64,000 bases of DNA, from positions 1,991,501 to 2,055,500 of the forward strand of contig NZ_AP018365.1 in NCBI RefSeq assembly GCF_016756395.1. The letters are read 5' to 3'. Numbering within the stretch: position 1 is the stretch's first letter; each line of letters begins with the position of its first letter. Both the position numbers and the translations under genes were made by a program. Of the stretch, positions 16,678-25,643 are shown one piece after another. Under the pieces are notes generated by a model that had not been told where the DNA came from, made no database searches, and saw nothing but the letters and a program-made list of their open reading frames with translations. Source of the DNA: Streptomyces sp. SN-593. GTDB taxonomy: Bacteria; Actinomycetota; Actinomycetes; Streptomycetales; Streptomycetaceae.

Positions 16678-16848
16678 ATGACGCAAAAGGTCAGCACGAG
16701 CATCACCCGGACTGAGGAGCAGCCCCCGTCGGACGGGTTCGACTTGAACGTCTCGCTGCTGGAAGTCTCCGACGCCGCGAGCCTGACCAGCCTGACCGAC
16801 GACAACTGCGGCAGCACCTGCGGCGCCTGCACGACCAACGTCGCCTGA
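16678..16848 (+). CDS. lanA: FxLD-type lanthipeptide precursor (FDLN variant)
   Basis: A 56-residue precursor too short for ordinary gene callers. The ATG at 16678 has GGAG six bases upstream. Leader residues 1 to about 33 contain FDLNV at 21-25, matching the FxLD motif of this lanthipeptide class except that the last residue is Asn. The probable core, about residues 34-56, is rich in Ser and Thr with three cysteines (C44, C48, C51): SLTSLTDDNCGSTCGACTT. Thr and Ser before the cysteines suit dehydration by LanB and cyclisation by LanC, so up to three rings are possible. D41-D42-N43 directly before C44 is a candidate site for the co-encoded methyltransferase. The leader cleavage site and ring pattern are inferred. 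Confidence 0.9.
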   Translation: MTQKVSTSITRTEEQPPSDGFDLNVSLLEVSDAASLTSLTDDNCGSTCGACTTNVA

Positions 16849-16927
16849 CTCAGCTCTGAACGGCGGTGTCGGCGCGCTGGCTGGCGTGGCGACACCGCCT
16901 CCCCATCCCTGGTGCCCGGAGGTACAT

Positions 16928-19900
16928 GTGACACGCCCGTCGTTCCAGGCCAGCGTGACCGCCCTGGTGCGTGCCGTCGCCCGCCCGGCTGTGGCTCAGC
17001 TTCCCTGGCCGGACTTCGATGACCGGTCCTTCAAGGCCGAGGAACTGACGGACGTCACCACCGGGCGCCTCACCTGGATCGGCAGCGTCTGGCGCAGCCC
17101 GAACATCGTGCAGGCGCTGCGCCATGCCAGCCCGGTCCTCGCCCACGAAACCGAGGCCCTGATCAGGGCCGCTGCCCCATCCCCGCGCGATGTTCGCCGC
17201 GTCGGGCTGTCGGTGGCGCGCTATCTGCTGCGCACGCTGCGGCCCACGCCGTTCGGGCTGTTCGCCGGGGTGGCCTCAGCCGCTTTCGGCACCGATCCGC
17301 GCGCCCGCTGGGGCGAGGACCACGCGGTCGTGGCCCGCGCCGGGGCGGAGTGGCTGGCGAAGCTGATCGAGCAGTTGGAGAGGAGCGGGGAACTGCTGCC
17401 GCTCCTGTCGGTCGTCAGCAACAACACGGCCTTCGAGCGTGACGGGAGCCTCGTTGTTCCCTATCAGGACGATGGCCCGGCCGGTCGCCGCCGCGTTGTC
17501 GAGGCATCCGTCGACCTGTCGCCGCCGGTGCGGAGTGTTCTGCGCGCGGCCGGCGCGCCGGTCCGGGTCGGGCAACTGGCCGAGAAGCTGGCGGCCGAGT
17601 TCCCGGCCGTGGCGCCCGAGCGCGTCCATGGACTGCTGGCGGGCCTGGTTCGGCGGCGTGTTCTGATCACCAACCTCCACGCGCCGGCTACCGAGACCGA
17701 CGCACTCCGCCACCTCATCGCGCAGCTCGACGCGGTCGGCGCCGGATCCATCCCCCTCCTCGCGGACACGGTTCGGGAACTTCGCGCTGTCCACGCCGGG
17801 CTGGAGCAGGGCGGCACCGCGGAGACGCGGGACGACGTGGCGGCGCGGATGCGAGAAGTGGTGCCGGGGCTTCGCCGTCACCCGCTCGCCCTCGACCTGC
17901 GTCTGCAGGCCGACGTGGTACTTCCGGACGTGGTTGCCCGCGAGGTGGAGCGCGCCGCTGCCGTCCTCACCCGGGTCTGTGCCCGCCCGTACGGCACGGA
18001 GGCGTGGACCGAGTACCACAGGCGGTTCTACGAGCGGTTCGGTATCGGCACGATGGTGCCGCTGCTGGAGGTCGTCGCGGACAGCGGCGTCGGCTACCCC
18101 GACGGGTACCCGGGCGCCGCGGCGGGCGCGCGCCGCCGGCGCCTGTCGCCCCGGGACGACGTCCTGGTCCGGCTCGCCCAAGCCGCGGCACTCGACGGCC
18201 GCGACGAGGTCGTGCTGACCGATGAGATCCTGGCCGCCCTGGAGAGGGGACCGCAGGAGCCGCGGGTGCCGGCCCACCTGGAGGTTGGCGTACGGCTGCA
18301 CGCGGCCAGCCTCGGGGAGGCCAGACGTGGGCAGTTCACCGTGGAGGTCACGAGCGTTTCCCGCGGGGCCGGAGTGTCCACCGGCCGCTTCCTCAACGTC
18401 CTGGAGCCAGACCAACGCGAACTGTTACAGGGCGAGTTGGCTGACCTTCCCACCGCCGACGTGGGCACCGTAGCAGCACAGCTTTCCTTCCCCCCGCTGC
18501 TGCCCGACACCGCCCACGTCACCCGGACTCCGCGCGTGCTGCCGCTGGTGGTCAGCCTGCAAGAGCACCGGGCCCCCGACTCTGCGGTGCTCACGCCGTC
18601 GGATCTGGCGGTGGCCTGCGACGGGCGCCGGATGTACCTGGCTGCTCCCGGCCTCGGGGTACGCATTGAGGCTACCGGGATGCACGCGCTGAACCTCGCC
18701 GAGCACACCCCGCCCTTGGCTCGGCTTATCACGGAGGTGGCACGGGCCCAGAGCGCCCAGGTCACGGTTTTCGACTGGGGCGCCGCCGCGGCGATGCCGT
18801 TCCTACCGCGCCTGCGGCACGGCCGCATCGTGCTGGCCCCGGCCCGCTGGCGGCTGGAAGCGGACGATTTCCCCGACCGCCGCCGTCCCGGCGGGGAGTG
18901 GAGCGCGGCACTGACCGGCTGGTGGGAGCGCAGGCGGCTCCCACAGCACGTACACCTGGTCGAGGACGACCGGCGACTGCCGCTCGACCTCGACCAGGCC
19001 GGCCACCGCAGCCTGCTGCGCCAACACCTCGACCGCACCCGAACGGCAGTCCTAGCGGAAGCCGGCTCGCCCGAAGCGAACGGCTGGAGCGGAGGCCGGG
19101 CGCACGAGATCGTGGTGCCCCTCAAGGCGGTCCAGCCTCCGGCCTGGCCAGCGCTGCCCACACCGACCACTGCCCGCACGCTGTCCCCGGCCCAGCTCCA
19201 GCCGCCGGCGACCTCACCGTTGCTGCTCGCCGCCCTGTACGGCGACCCGCGACGCCAGGATTCGATCCTTTCCCGCCACGTGCCCGACCTGATGCGGCGT
19301 CTCGGCTCGCCGCAGTGGTGGTTCATCCGTTTCCGCGACCCCGCCCAGCACCTGCGCCTGCGCATCACGTTGCACGACCCGGACGGCTTCGCCGACACCG
19401 CCCGCACCGTCAGCGCGTGGGCGGACGAGCTGCGCTCCGCCGGGCTGCTGTCGGACCTGCGGTACCCCACCTCCTACCGTGAGATGGGCCGGTGGGGCTC
19501 CGGCCCGGCCTGGAATGCGGCCGAGGCCGTGTTCAACGCGGACTCCCGAGCCCTGGTGGCACAGCTCGGGCAGCCCGTCCGGCCGGGGCAGCGCTCGCTG
19601 GCGGCCGCGCACTTCTTCGCCATCGCCTCCGCGTTCCTCGGCAGCCCGAACGCCGGGGCACGCTGGCTGATCGACCACATCCCCGCCACCGCGCCCGAAC
19701 AGGTCCCCCGTCCGCAGTTCAAGGAGAGCGTCACGCTGGCGGATCCGAGCGGCGACTGGGCGGCCCTGCGGTCGTCGCCGGGCGGAACGACGATCGTGGA
19801 CGCCTGGGCCGAGCGCACCGCCGCGCTTGCCGCCTACCGGCCGCACCTGCTGGGGCCGCACACCGAGGGCATCGACGTGGACGACGTGCTGACCTCCCTA

Positions 19901-20017
19901 CTCCACACGCACTTCGTGCGGCACGTCGCTGTGAACTTCCCCGAGGAAGAGCTCTGCCTGTACCTCGCCCGTGCCGCTGCCCTGGCCTTCACCGCCCGCG
20001 CCCGGAGACGACCGTGA
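16928..20017 (+). CDS. lanB: Class I lanthipeptide dehydratase (full-length LanB)
   Basis: A 1,029-residue LanB, which activates Ser/Thr of the precursor by tRNA-dependent glutamylation and then eliminates glutamate to give dehydroamino acids. The N-terminal glutamylation domain has RYLLRTLRPTPFGLFAGVA. The C-terminal SpaB_C-like elimination domain begins around residue 760 (LLAALYGDPRRQDSILSRHVPDL) and includes WWFIRFRDPAQHLRLRI and PTSYREMGRWG. The start is the GTG at 16928 with GGAGG five bases before; a longer GTG start at 16886 has no such site. It lies 79 bases after the precursor stop and overlaps lanC by four bases. All three biosynthetic genes that follow lie within 25 bases or less of each other. 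Confidence 0.92.
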   Translation: MTRPSFQASVTALVRAVARPAVAQLPWPDFDDRSFKAEELTDVTTGRLTWIGSVWRSPNIVQALRHASPVLAHETEALIRAAAPSPRDVRRVGLSVARYLLRTLRPTPFGLFAGVASAAFGTDPRARWGEDHAVVARAGAEWLAKLIEQLERSGELLPLLSVVSNNTAFERDGSLVVPYQDDGPAGRRRVVEASVDLSPPVRSVLRAAGAPVRVGQLAEKLAAEFPAVAPERVHGLLAGLVRRRVLITNLHAPATETDALRHLIAQLDAVGAGSIPLLADTVRELRAVHAGLEQGGTAETRDDVAARMREVVPGLRRHPLALDLRLQADVVLPDVVAREVERAAAVLTRVCARPYGTEAWTEYHRRFYERFGIGTMVPLLEVVADSGVGYPDGYPGAAAGARRRRLSPRDDVLVRLAQAAALDGRDEVVLTDEILAALERGPQEPRVPAHLEVGVRLHAASLGEARRGQFTVEVTSVSRGAGVSTGRFLNVLEPDQRELLQGELADLPTADVGTVAAQLSFPPLLPDTAHVTRTPRVLPLVVSLQEHRAPDSAVLTPSDLAVACDGRRMYLAAPGLGVRIEATGMHALNLAEHTPPLARLITEVARAQSAQVTVFDWGAAAAMPFLPRLRHGRIVLAPARWRLEADDFPDRRRPGGEWSAALTGWWERRRLPQHVHLVEDDRRLPLDLDQAGHRSLLRQHLDRTRTAVLAEAGSPEANGWSGGRAHEIVVPLKAVQPPAWPALPTPTTARTLSPAQLQPPATSPLLLAALYGDPRRQDSILSRHVPDLMRRLGSPQWWFIRFRDPAQHLRLRITLHDPDGFADTARTVSAWADELRSAGLLSDLRYPTSYREMGRWGSGPAWNAAEAVFNADSRALVAQLGQPVRPGQRSLAAAHFFAIASAFLGSPNAGARWLIDHIPATAPEQVPRPQFKESVTLADPSGDWAALRSSPGGTTIVDAWAERTAALAAYRPHLLGPHTEGIDVDDVLTSLLHTHFVRHVAVNFPEEELCLYLARAAALAFTARARRRP

Positions 20018-21282
20018 CCGACCGCTCCGCGCACGCCGTGGCGACCGCCGTAGCCAACCGCCTCGCCGACCCAGCTCGGGCGCCGGCGGCGGCCACCGCC
20101 AACGCCAGCAGGCAGCATCTCGCCTTCGGTCCGACCGGCATCGCCCTGCTGCACATCGAGCGTGCCGCCGCTGGACTCGGCCCGTGGCAGCGCGCCCACG
20201 ACTGGCTGGCCGCCGCGACCCGACAGCCCTTCACCAGCGGACCCGACAGCCACCCCTTCTACGGAGCCCCGGCGCTCGCCCACGCCCTGGCCTGCGCCGC
20301 CGACCACCTCCCCGGCTCCTACCGGCGCAGCCTCAGCCTGCTGGACCAGCAGATGACCGCAGACACCCGGCGACGGCTGGACGCCGCGCACCGCCGCATC
20401 GACACCGGGCAGCTCCCGGCCCTCCGTGAGTTCGACGCCCTTCGGGGACTTGCCGGCTACGGCACCTACCTCCTGCGCCGAGACCCAACCGGCCCGGTGA
20501 CGCGGGCCATCCTCGACTACTGCGTGCGCCTGACCGAGCCGATTACCCGCGGCATTGAGCACCTGCCGGGCTGGTGGGCACCGACCGGGCCATCCGGCCG
20601 ACCGGACGGCCAATTCCCCGGCGGGCACGCCAACCACGGCATGGCGCACGGTGTCGGCGCGGTCCTCGCGCTGCTCGCGCTCAGCGCCCGCCGGGGCACC
20701 ACCGTCACCGGCCACCACCCGGCGATGCGCGCCATCCTCGCCTGGCTGGAGAAGTGGAAGACGACCAGCGGACGCGGCACAGCCTGGCCGTACTGGATCA
20801 CCCGCGACGAACTGCGCTCCGGCCAGCTCCCAGCGTCCGTGCCCCGGCGACCAAGCTGGTGCTACGGCACCGCGGGACTGGCTCGCGCCCAGCAGCTCGC
20901 CGCGCTCGCCCTCGCCGACACCGACCTCCAGAGGGAAGCGGAGGCCGCCTTGCTGAACGCGCTCACCGACCCCGCGCAGCTTCGCGCCACCACGGACAGC
21001 GGCCTGTGCCACGGCATCGCAGGTCTGATCCACCTCACCGCCCGCACCGCTGCCGATGCAGCCCCGGCCACCGCCGACCAGTTCCGCGCCATCATCCCCG
21101 CCCTTCTCGCCGTGCTGCTCCCTCTAGGAACTGCTCCGGACGAGGCGGCCACCCGGCTCTTGGAGGACGAGGCAGGTGCCGGCCTGCTCGACGGCGCCGC
21201 CGGAACTGCGCTCGGACTACTCGCCATCGACAGCTCGGCCCCACCCCACACCGCCTGGGATGCCTGCCTGCTCACCGCCTGA
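20014..21282 (+). CDS. lanC: Lanthionine synthetase C-like cyclase (LanC)
   Basis: A 422-residue zinc enzyme that adds cysteine thiols to dehydrated residues to close the thioether rings. Zinc ligands are visible in the usual places: Cys in SWCYGTAGLARAQQ and Cys-His in GLCHGIAGLIHL, with the upstream helical signature GGHANHGMAHGVGAVLALL. The GTG start overlaps the LanB stop (GTGA), so the two are translationally coupled. Length is normal for a stand-alone LanC. Confidence 0.93.
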   Translation: MTDRSAHAVATAVANRLADPARAPAAATANASRQHLAFGPTGIALLHIERAAAGLGPWQRAHDWLAAATRQPFTSGPDSHPFYGAPALAHALACAADHLPGSYRRSLSLLDQQMTADTRRRLDAAHRRIDTGQLPALREFDALRGLAGYGTYLLRRDPTGPVTRAILDYCVRLTEPITRGIEHLPGWWAPTGPSGRPDGQFPGGHANHGMAHGVGAVLALLALSARRGTTVTGHHPAMRAILAWLEKWKTTSGRGTAWPYWITRDELRSGQLPASVPRRPSWCYGTAGLARAQQLAALALADTDLQREAEAALLNALTDPAQLRATTDSGLCHGIAGLIHLTARTAADAAPATADQFRAIIPALLAVLLPLGTAPDEAATRLLEDEAGAGLLDGAAGTALGLLAIDSSAPPHTAWDACLLTA

Positions 21283-21305
21283 ACCGCCGACCGAAGGACA
21301 CCTCT

Positions 21306-23372
21306 ATGGGCTGGCAACAGCACAACATCACCTTCCCCGACCGGGATACCGCGCGGCTCGCCATCACCGACCGCCTCGCCCCGGCACTGATCGCTGCCGA
21401 AGACGACGGGCAGCTCAGCGGCTGGTGGTTCATGAACAAGCAGCCCTGGCCCCTGCGGTACGTCGCCGATCGCCCCTCGCCGACCGTGGGAGCCCTGCTG
21501 GACGACCTGGTCGCCGACGGCACCGCGCGGTCCTGCACGCTCGGGATCTACGAGCCGGAGACCGAGGCGTTCGGCGGCGCGGGAGCCATGAGGGCCGCAC
21601 ACAACCTCTTCCACGAGGACAGCCACCACCTCCTCAACTATCGGGATGAACGAGGGCACTTGGGACGCAGTGAGACCGCCGTACTGCTGATGAGCAGTCT
21701 GATGCGCGCCGCGAGCCTTGACTGGTTCGAGCAGGGCGACGTGTGGGCGAAGGTCGCCGAACTGCGCCCCGGCACCCTCGCGCCCGAGCGCTCCGCCGCG
21801 CTCGTCCCGGCGATGCACACCCTGATGACCACCGAGGCCCACAGCCTGTGCCGCCCGGGTGGTCCGCTCGACGGGCGCGCCGAATGGGTCGCCGCCTTCG
21901 AGCGCGCCGGAACCACCCTCGCGTACCTGGCCGCCCACGGTGACCTGACCCGCGGGCTGCGCGCCGTCATCGCGCACCACGTGATTTTCCACCTCAACCG
22001 CGCCGGTCTGCCGTCCGACGACCAGCACGCCCTGTCCGACATCGCACGAAAGGCAGTCATGGGAACGAGTGACACCCCCACGTCAGGACCAGAAACAGGC
22101 TCCGCGGCCGATAGCGTCAGCGCTGTGAACACCGACACACTCACCGATCCCGAGGCCGACGCCGAACAGCTCCGCACCGCCCTGGTGGACCAGATTCGGA
22201 CCGACGGCCGCGCCCGCGTCCCTGCGGTCGAAGCGGCCCTGCGTGCCGTCCCGCGGCACCTGTTCGTCCCCAACGCCTCGCTGGCCGACGCCTACGCCAA
22301 CGCGCCGGTCAACATCAAGTACGACACCAACGGCACGTCGATCTCCTGCGCCTCCCAGCCCCTCGTCGTCGCGCTCATGCTTGACCAACTCGAAGCCCAG
22401 TCCGGGGAGCGCATCCTCGAACTCGGCGCCGGGACCGGCTACAACGCCGCCCTGCTCGGTCACCTCGTCGGGCCAACCGGCCACGTCACCACCATCGACG
22501 TCGATGACGACCTGGTCGAAGGCACCCGTGCCCACCTCGCCGCCGCCGGCGTCACCAACGTCGAGGCGCTGACCCGCGACGGCGCCCTGGGCCACGCCGA
22601 AGGCGGCCCGTACGACCGGATCATCGCCACCGTCGGCGCGCACGGCATCCCCCACGCCTGGCTCGACCAACTCGCCGATGGCGGGCGCCTCGTCACCCCG
22701 CAGCGGCTCACCGGCAGCGTGTCGCGCTCCATCGTCTACCAGAAGCGCGAGGGCCGTTGGCTCTCGCTCGGCTCGGAGATGAACACGTTCATGCCGCTGC
22801 GCCGGGGCATCGCCGACGACGACCGCCGCGTCGTCCCCCTCAGCGCGGACGGCACCGTACGCCTCCAGGCACCGGCCGGACAGGCCATCGATGCCGACGC
22901 CCTTGCCGGTGTCCTGGACCAGCCGCGCGTCGAGGAGTGGAGCGGGATGACGGTCCGCGCCATGGAGAGCCCCGAGTGGATGGAGCTGTTCGTCTCCTGC
23001 TCCATGCCCAGCGGCCTGATCCGGATGCTCTTCCCGCAGACCGCCAAAGGCACGGTGCTCACCGCCGACCCCTACCCCTCGGCCACAGCCGCCGTCGAGA
23101 AGGGAGCGGTCACCTACCTCGCCCGCCGCCTCTCCGAGCAGAAGACCCCCGAGGGCGACCGGCTCTGGGAGTTCGGCGTCATCGGCCACGGTCCCGGCAG
23201 CGACGAGCTGGCCGTCACGGTCGCCGACGCCATCCGCACCTGGGACCGCGACTACCGCAGTCGCGAGGCCGTCTTCGAGATCCTGCCGGTCGACGGCCCC
23301 GCGGTCGAGCAGCGGCCTGGTGTCTTCGTCCTCGACACCCCCTTGAACCGCATCCTCGTCACCTGGCAGTAG
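21306..23372 (+). CDS. Thiopeptide-type biosynthesis domain fused to FxLD-system SAM methyltransferase
   Basis: A single 688-residue frame beginning at the ATG at 21306, 23 bases after lanC. Residues 1 to about 245 resemble the thiopeptide-type bacteriocin biosynthesis / SpaB_C elimination domain (WQQHNITFPDRDTARLAI, SGWWFMNKQPWPLRYV, LNYRDERGHLGRSETAVLL). After a Thr/Ser/Pro-rich linker, residues 285-688 form a PCMT-like methyltransferase: RAVPRHLFVPNASLADAYAN, SAM motif ILELGAGTGYNAALLGHL near residue 370, and a family-specific C-terminal extension. This corresponds to the 'methyltransferase, FxLD system' group. Related O-methyltransferases act on an Asp of lanthipeptides and lead to aspartimide or isoaspartate. 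An ATG at residue 252 (22059) preceded by AAAGG could also start the methyltransferase as a separate protein. Confidence 0.88.
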   Translation: MGWQQHNITFPDRDTARLAITDRLAPALIAAEDDGQLSGWWFMNKQPWPLRYVADRPSPTVGALLDDLVADGTARSCTLGIYEPETEAFGGAGAMRAAHNLFHEDSHHLLNYRDERGHLGRSETAVLLMSSLMRAASLDWFEQGDVWAKVAELRPGTLAPERSAALVPAMHTLMTTEAHSLCRPGGPLDGRAEWVAAFERAGTTLAYLAAHGDLTRGLRAVIAHHVIFHLNRAGLPSDDQHALSDIARKAVMGTSDTPTSGPETGSAADSVSAVNTDTLTDPEADAEQLRTALVDQIRTDGRARVPAVEAALRAVPRHLFVPNASLADAYANAPVNIKYDTNGTSISCASQPLVVALMLDQLEAQSGERILELGAGTGYNAALLGHLVGPTGHVTTIDVDDDLVEGTRAHLAAAGVTNVEALTRDGALGHAEGGPYDRIIATVGAHGIPHAWLDQLADGGRLVTPQRLTGSVSRSIVYQKREGRWLSLGSEMNTFMPLRRGIADDDRRVVPLSADGTVRLQAPAGQAIDADALAGVLDQPRVEEWSGMTVRAMESPEWMELFVSCSMPSGLIRMLFPQTAKGTVLTADPYPSATAAVEKGAVTYLARRLSEQKTPEGDRLWEFGVIGHGPGSDELAVTVADAIRTWDRDYRSREAVFEILPVDGPAVEQRPGVFVLDTPLNRILVTWQ

Positions 23373-23457
23373 CCACGGCCGTGGGGTGCTCGCCGGTCGG
23401 CGAACACCCCACGCGGCCCCGTATGCTCCGCGTCTTCCTCATCTCCCGGGGAACCTC

Positions 23458-24600
23458 ATGGACCCGCACGGACCCATAGCCCAGCGCTTTCCGCTCATCT
23501 CCCGATTCCGGCCTGCCTGCCTGCCCCTCCCTCGGCGCGTTCACAGCCTGGTCGAACTCGCCGACGCCGCAGCCGCCCGGGTGGACCAGGGCCTCGCATC
23601 CGCCGTCTACAACCAGGCCGCGCTCCTTGCCTCCGACCTCGGACTGCCGGCCCTCGCCCGGGAGATGTGCTGCCAACACGCCGCTGCCTACCTCCACGTA
23701 GTTCCCCTGCCGGGGATGACTGCGATCCGCGCCCTCGAACCCGTCGTGAACCTCGCGCGACTACAGATCCGCGCAGGCAGCAAGGACGACGGTCGACACC
23801 ACCTGCTCATCCTCTACAACGCGGTCACCACCGGCGCCAGCGCTCAAGTCGAGGGCGTCCACGTGCCGGCCGGCCTCACCTTCAACCACACCGACCGCCA
23901 CGAGGTGAGGTCTTGGCTGTGGCGCGTCATCCTGGCCGACGGGACCCGCACCCTGACCACGGCCGGCCGCTGGGCAGAGGCTCTGGCGCACATTGAGGAG
24001 CACCGAGGAGTCGGGCAGCGTATGCTCGACGGCCGCCAGGTCGCCGTCCTCGCCACGCTCTGCCGAAACCCCACCGACGCCGCCGCGCTCGTCGCCGAGA
24101 CGACGCCCGGTGACCCCTGGGAGAACGCCGTCACCAGTTGCCTCCACGTGATGTGCGACCGTTCCCTGCACCGGCCCGTCAACTCTCTCCTTGACGCGTT
24201 GGTGGACGACTACGTCGAGCAGCAACCCAACCCCGGTGCCGGCACCACCGTCTTCGACACTCGGCTCGACCTCACGATCCTCGACCTTCTCGACCCGCGC
24301 CAGGACGAAGCGGCTCACCAGATGACCGAGGAACTGCACCGGCGAACCATCACGACGGCCGACGGCTACGCCGCCCGCGAGTGCCTGGCCACACCCCGCT
24401 TCGCATCCCACCTCACACTGGGTCAGGACCGAGCGATCCGCGAACTCGTCCACGCATGCGCATTACAGCGCGGTAGCCTCCCCGAACTTCGGACTGCACA
24501 GATCACAAAGGCCCTACGCATCAGCGACGAAGTCATCCGGAAGACCGTCACTGGCCCGCAAGGGCAACCAGGAGCGACGACTACGAAACCTGACGCGTAA
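23458..24600 (+). CDS. Helical repeat-like hypothetical protein of the lanthipeptide operon
   Basis: A 380-residue mostly helical protein with no catalytic motif that I recognise. Stretches such as LVELADAAAARVDQGLASAVYNQAALLASDLGLPALAREM resemble TPR/SEL-like helical hairpins. Two cysteines sit adjacent (MCCQHAAAYLH). It begins 85 bases after the methyltransferase gene in the same direction and has no terminator before it, so it probably belongs to the operon. Proteins of this type are often found beside XRE regulators and RiPP genes in Streptomyces; a scaffolding or regulatory role is possible but unproven. Confidence 0.75.
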   Translation: MDPHGPIAQRFPLISRFRPACLPLPRRVHSLVELADAAAARVDQGLASAVYNQAALLASDLGLPALAREMCCQHAAAYLHVVPLPGMTAIRALEPVVNLARLQIRAGSKDDGRHHLLILYNAVTTGASAQVEGVHVPAGLTFNHTDRHEVRSWLWRVILADGTRTLTTAGRWAEALAHIEEHRGVGQRMLDGRQVAVLATLCRNPTDAAALVAETTPGDPWENAVTSCLHVMCDRSLHRPVNSLLDALVDDYVEQQPNPGAGTTVFDTRLDLTILDLLDPRQDEAAHQMTEELHRRTITTADGYAARECLATPRFASHLTLGQDRAIRELVHACALQRGSLPELRTAQITKALRISDEVIRKTVTGPQGQPGATTTKPDA

Positions 24601-24778
24601 AGCCGCATCTGGAAGAGACGATCACCCGGCGCGGAGTCGCCTTGCCCCAGGAAGGCGCACAGTGCGCGCCTGGTGGGGACGTTGTGACGTAGGAGGTGAG
24701 TCGGACTGCCTCCACGCGGCGCGACGGCCGAGGACCGCGAGTACCGTTCTGAATGTCTAGGTCAGAACGGAGCCCAGC

Positions 24779-25250
24779 ATGCCGTACCCCGCAGACGCCG
24801 CGGGAGGCGTCCCCGGCGACCGACTCAAAGCCGCCCGCCTCCGCCGCGGTCTCACCCAAGAAGCACTCGCCGAACGGGCCGGCCTGAGCCTGGGCGTCAT
24901 CAAGAAGCTGGAACGTGGCGGAATCGGCCGCCTGGAGACTTACCACGCGCTCGCCCGAGCCCTCCACGTGCGCACCTCCGCGCTCTTCGACTCGCCCGGG
25001 CCGCACGAGTCGCGCCGCAACGACGGCGACAACATCGGGCTCATGGCCTTGCGTCAAGCCATCACGCCGCCGATCACCCTGACCGGACGTCTCCGACCAC
25101 CTGCCAGTGGCGACACCGAGCCCGACGTCGACCAGCTCGCCGCGACAGCCCGCACCGTCGCCGCCGCCTACCACCGGGACGACTACCGAACCGTCGCAGA
25201 ACTCCTCCCGCCTCTCGTGCTGTCCGCGCACGAGGTCGTCGACCACGTAG
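24779..25250 (+). pseudogene. XRE regulator truncated by a deletion junction
   Basis: Starts like a complete Streptomyces XRE-TPR regulator: DRLKAARLRRGLTQEALAERAGLSLGVIKKLERGG, then ALHVRTSALFDSP and TARTVAAAYHRDDYRTVAELLPPLVLSAHEV, where TPR repeats would normally follow. At about 25250 the sequence changes abruptly into the 3' part of an ATPase gene in another frame. The regulator frame stays open through that out-of-frame stretch and, by chance, joins the VWA gene at 25640, so an 852-residue read-through product is theoretically possible. The HTH may still be made as part of an abnormal protein. Confidence 0.75.
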
Positions 25251-25643
25251 GCGCTCGCGAGCCGGTTCAGCGTGCAGATCCAGGTCGGCACGGACTACGA
25301 CCTCGCCCTGGCTTTGAAGATCGATGCCCGGGTCGTCCGGATCGCCCGACACCTCGCCGCCCAAGTCGAACTCGGCGAGCTGGGCTGGGCCCCGCAGCTG
25401 CGGGAACTGCTCAGTTACCAGAAGGCCGAGGCCGTCCTCGGCACCAGGGCCGCGCTCGCGAACCTGATCGGAATCGCTCCTGTGGAGGACCGCGACGCCG
25501 TCGCCGCCGCCGCCGGCAAGATCGCCGGCGTCAGGCAGGTCGCGCCTCTCACCCTGGGCCGACAGCTCCCCGCTGCGAGCACGTCGGCCGCCCGGCAACC
25601 CCCGGGCAGCACCGGCCCTGCGCCCTGGGGCCGCTCGCGATGA
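25251..25643 (+). pseudogene. C-terminal fragment of a MoxR-like AAA ATPase
   Basis: In the frame beginning at 25251 the text is ASRFSVQIQVGTDYDLALAL, then RIARHLAAQVELGELGWAPQLREL and NLIGIAPVEDRDAVAAAAGK, the typical end of a MoxR-type ATPase that partners a VWA protein. Walker A and B are missing; they were lost in the deletion that joined it to the XRE gene. Its stop overlaps the start of the VWA gene by four bases (ATGA), so the native operon order ATPase-VWA is preserved. A GTG at 25272 could allow translation of the fragment. Confidence 0.75.
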
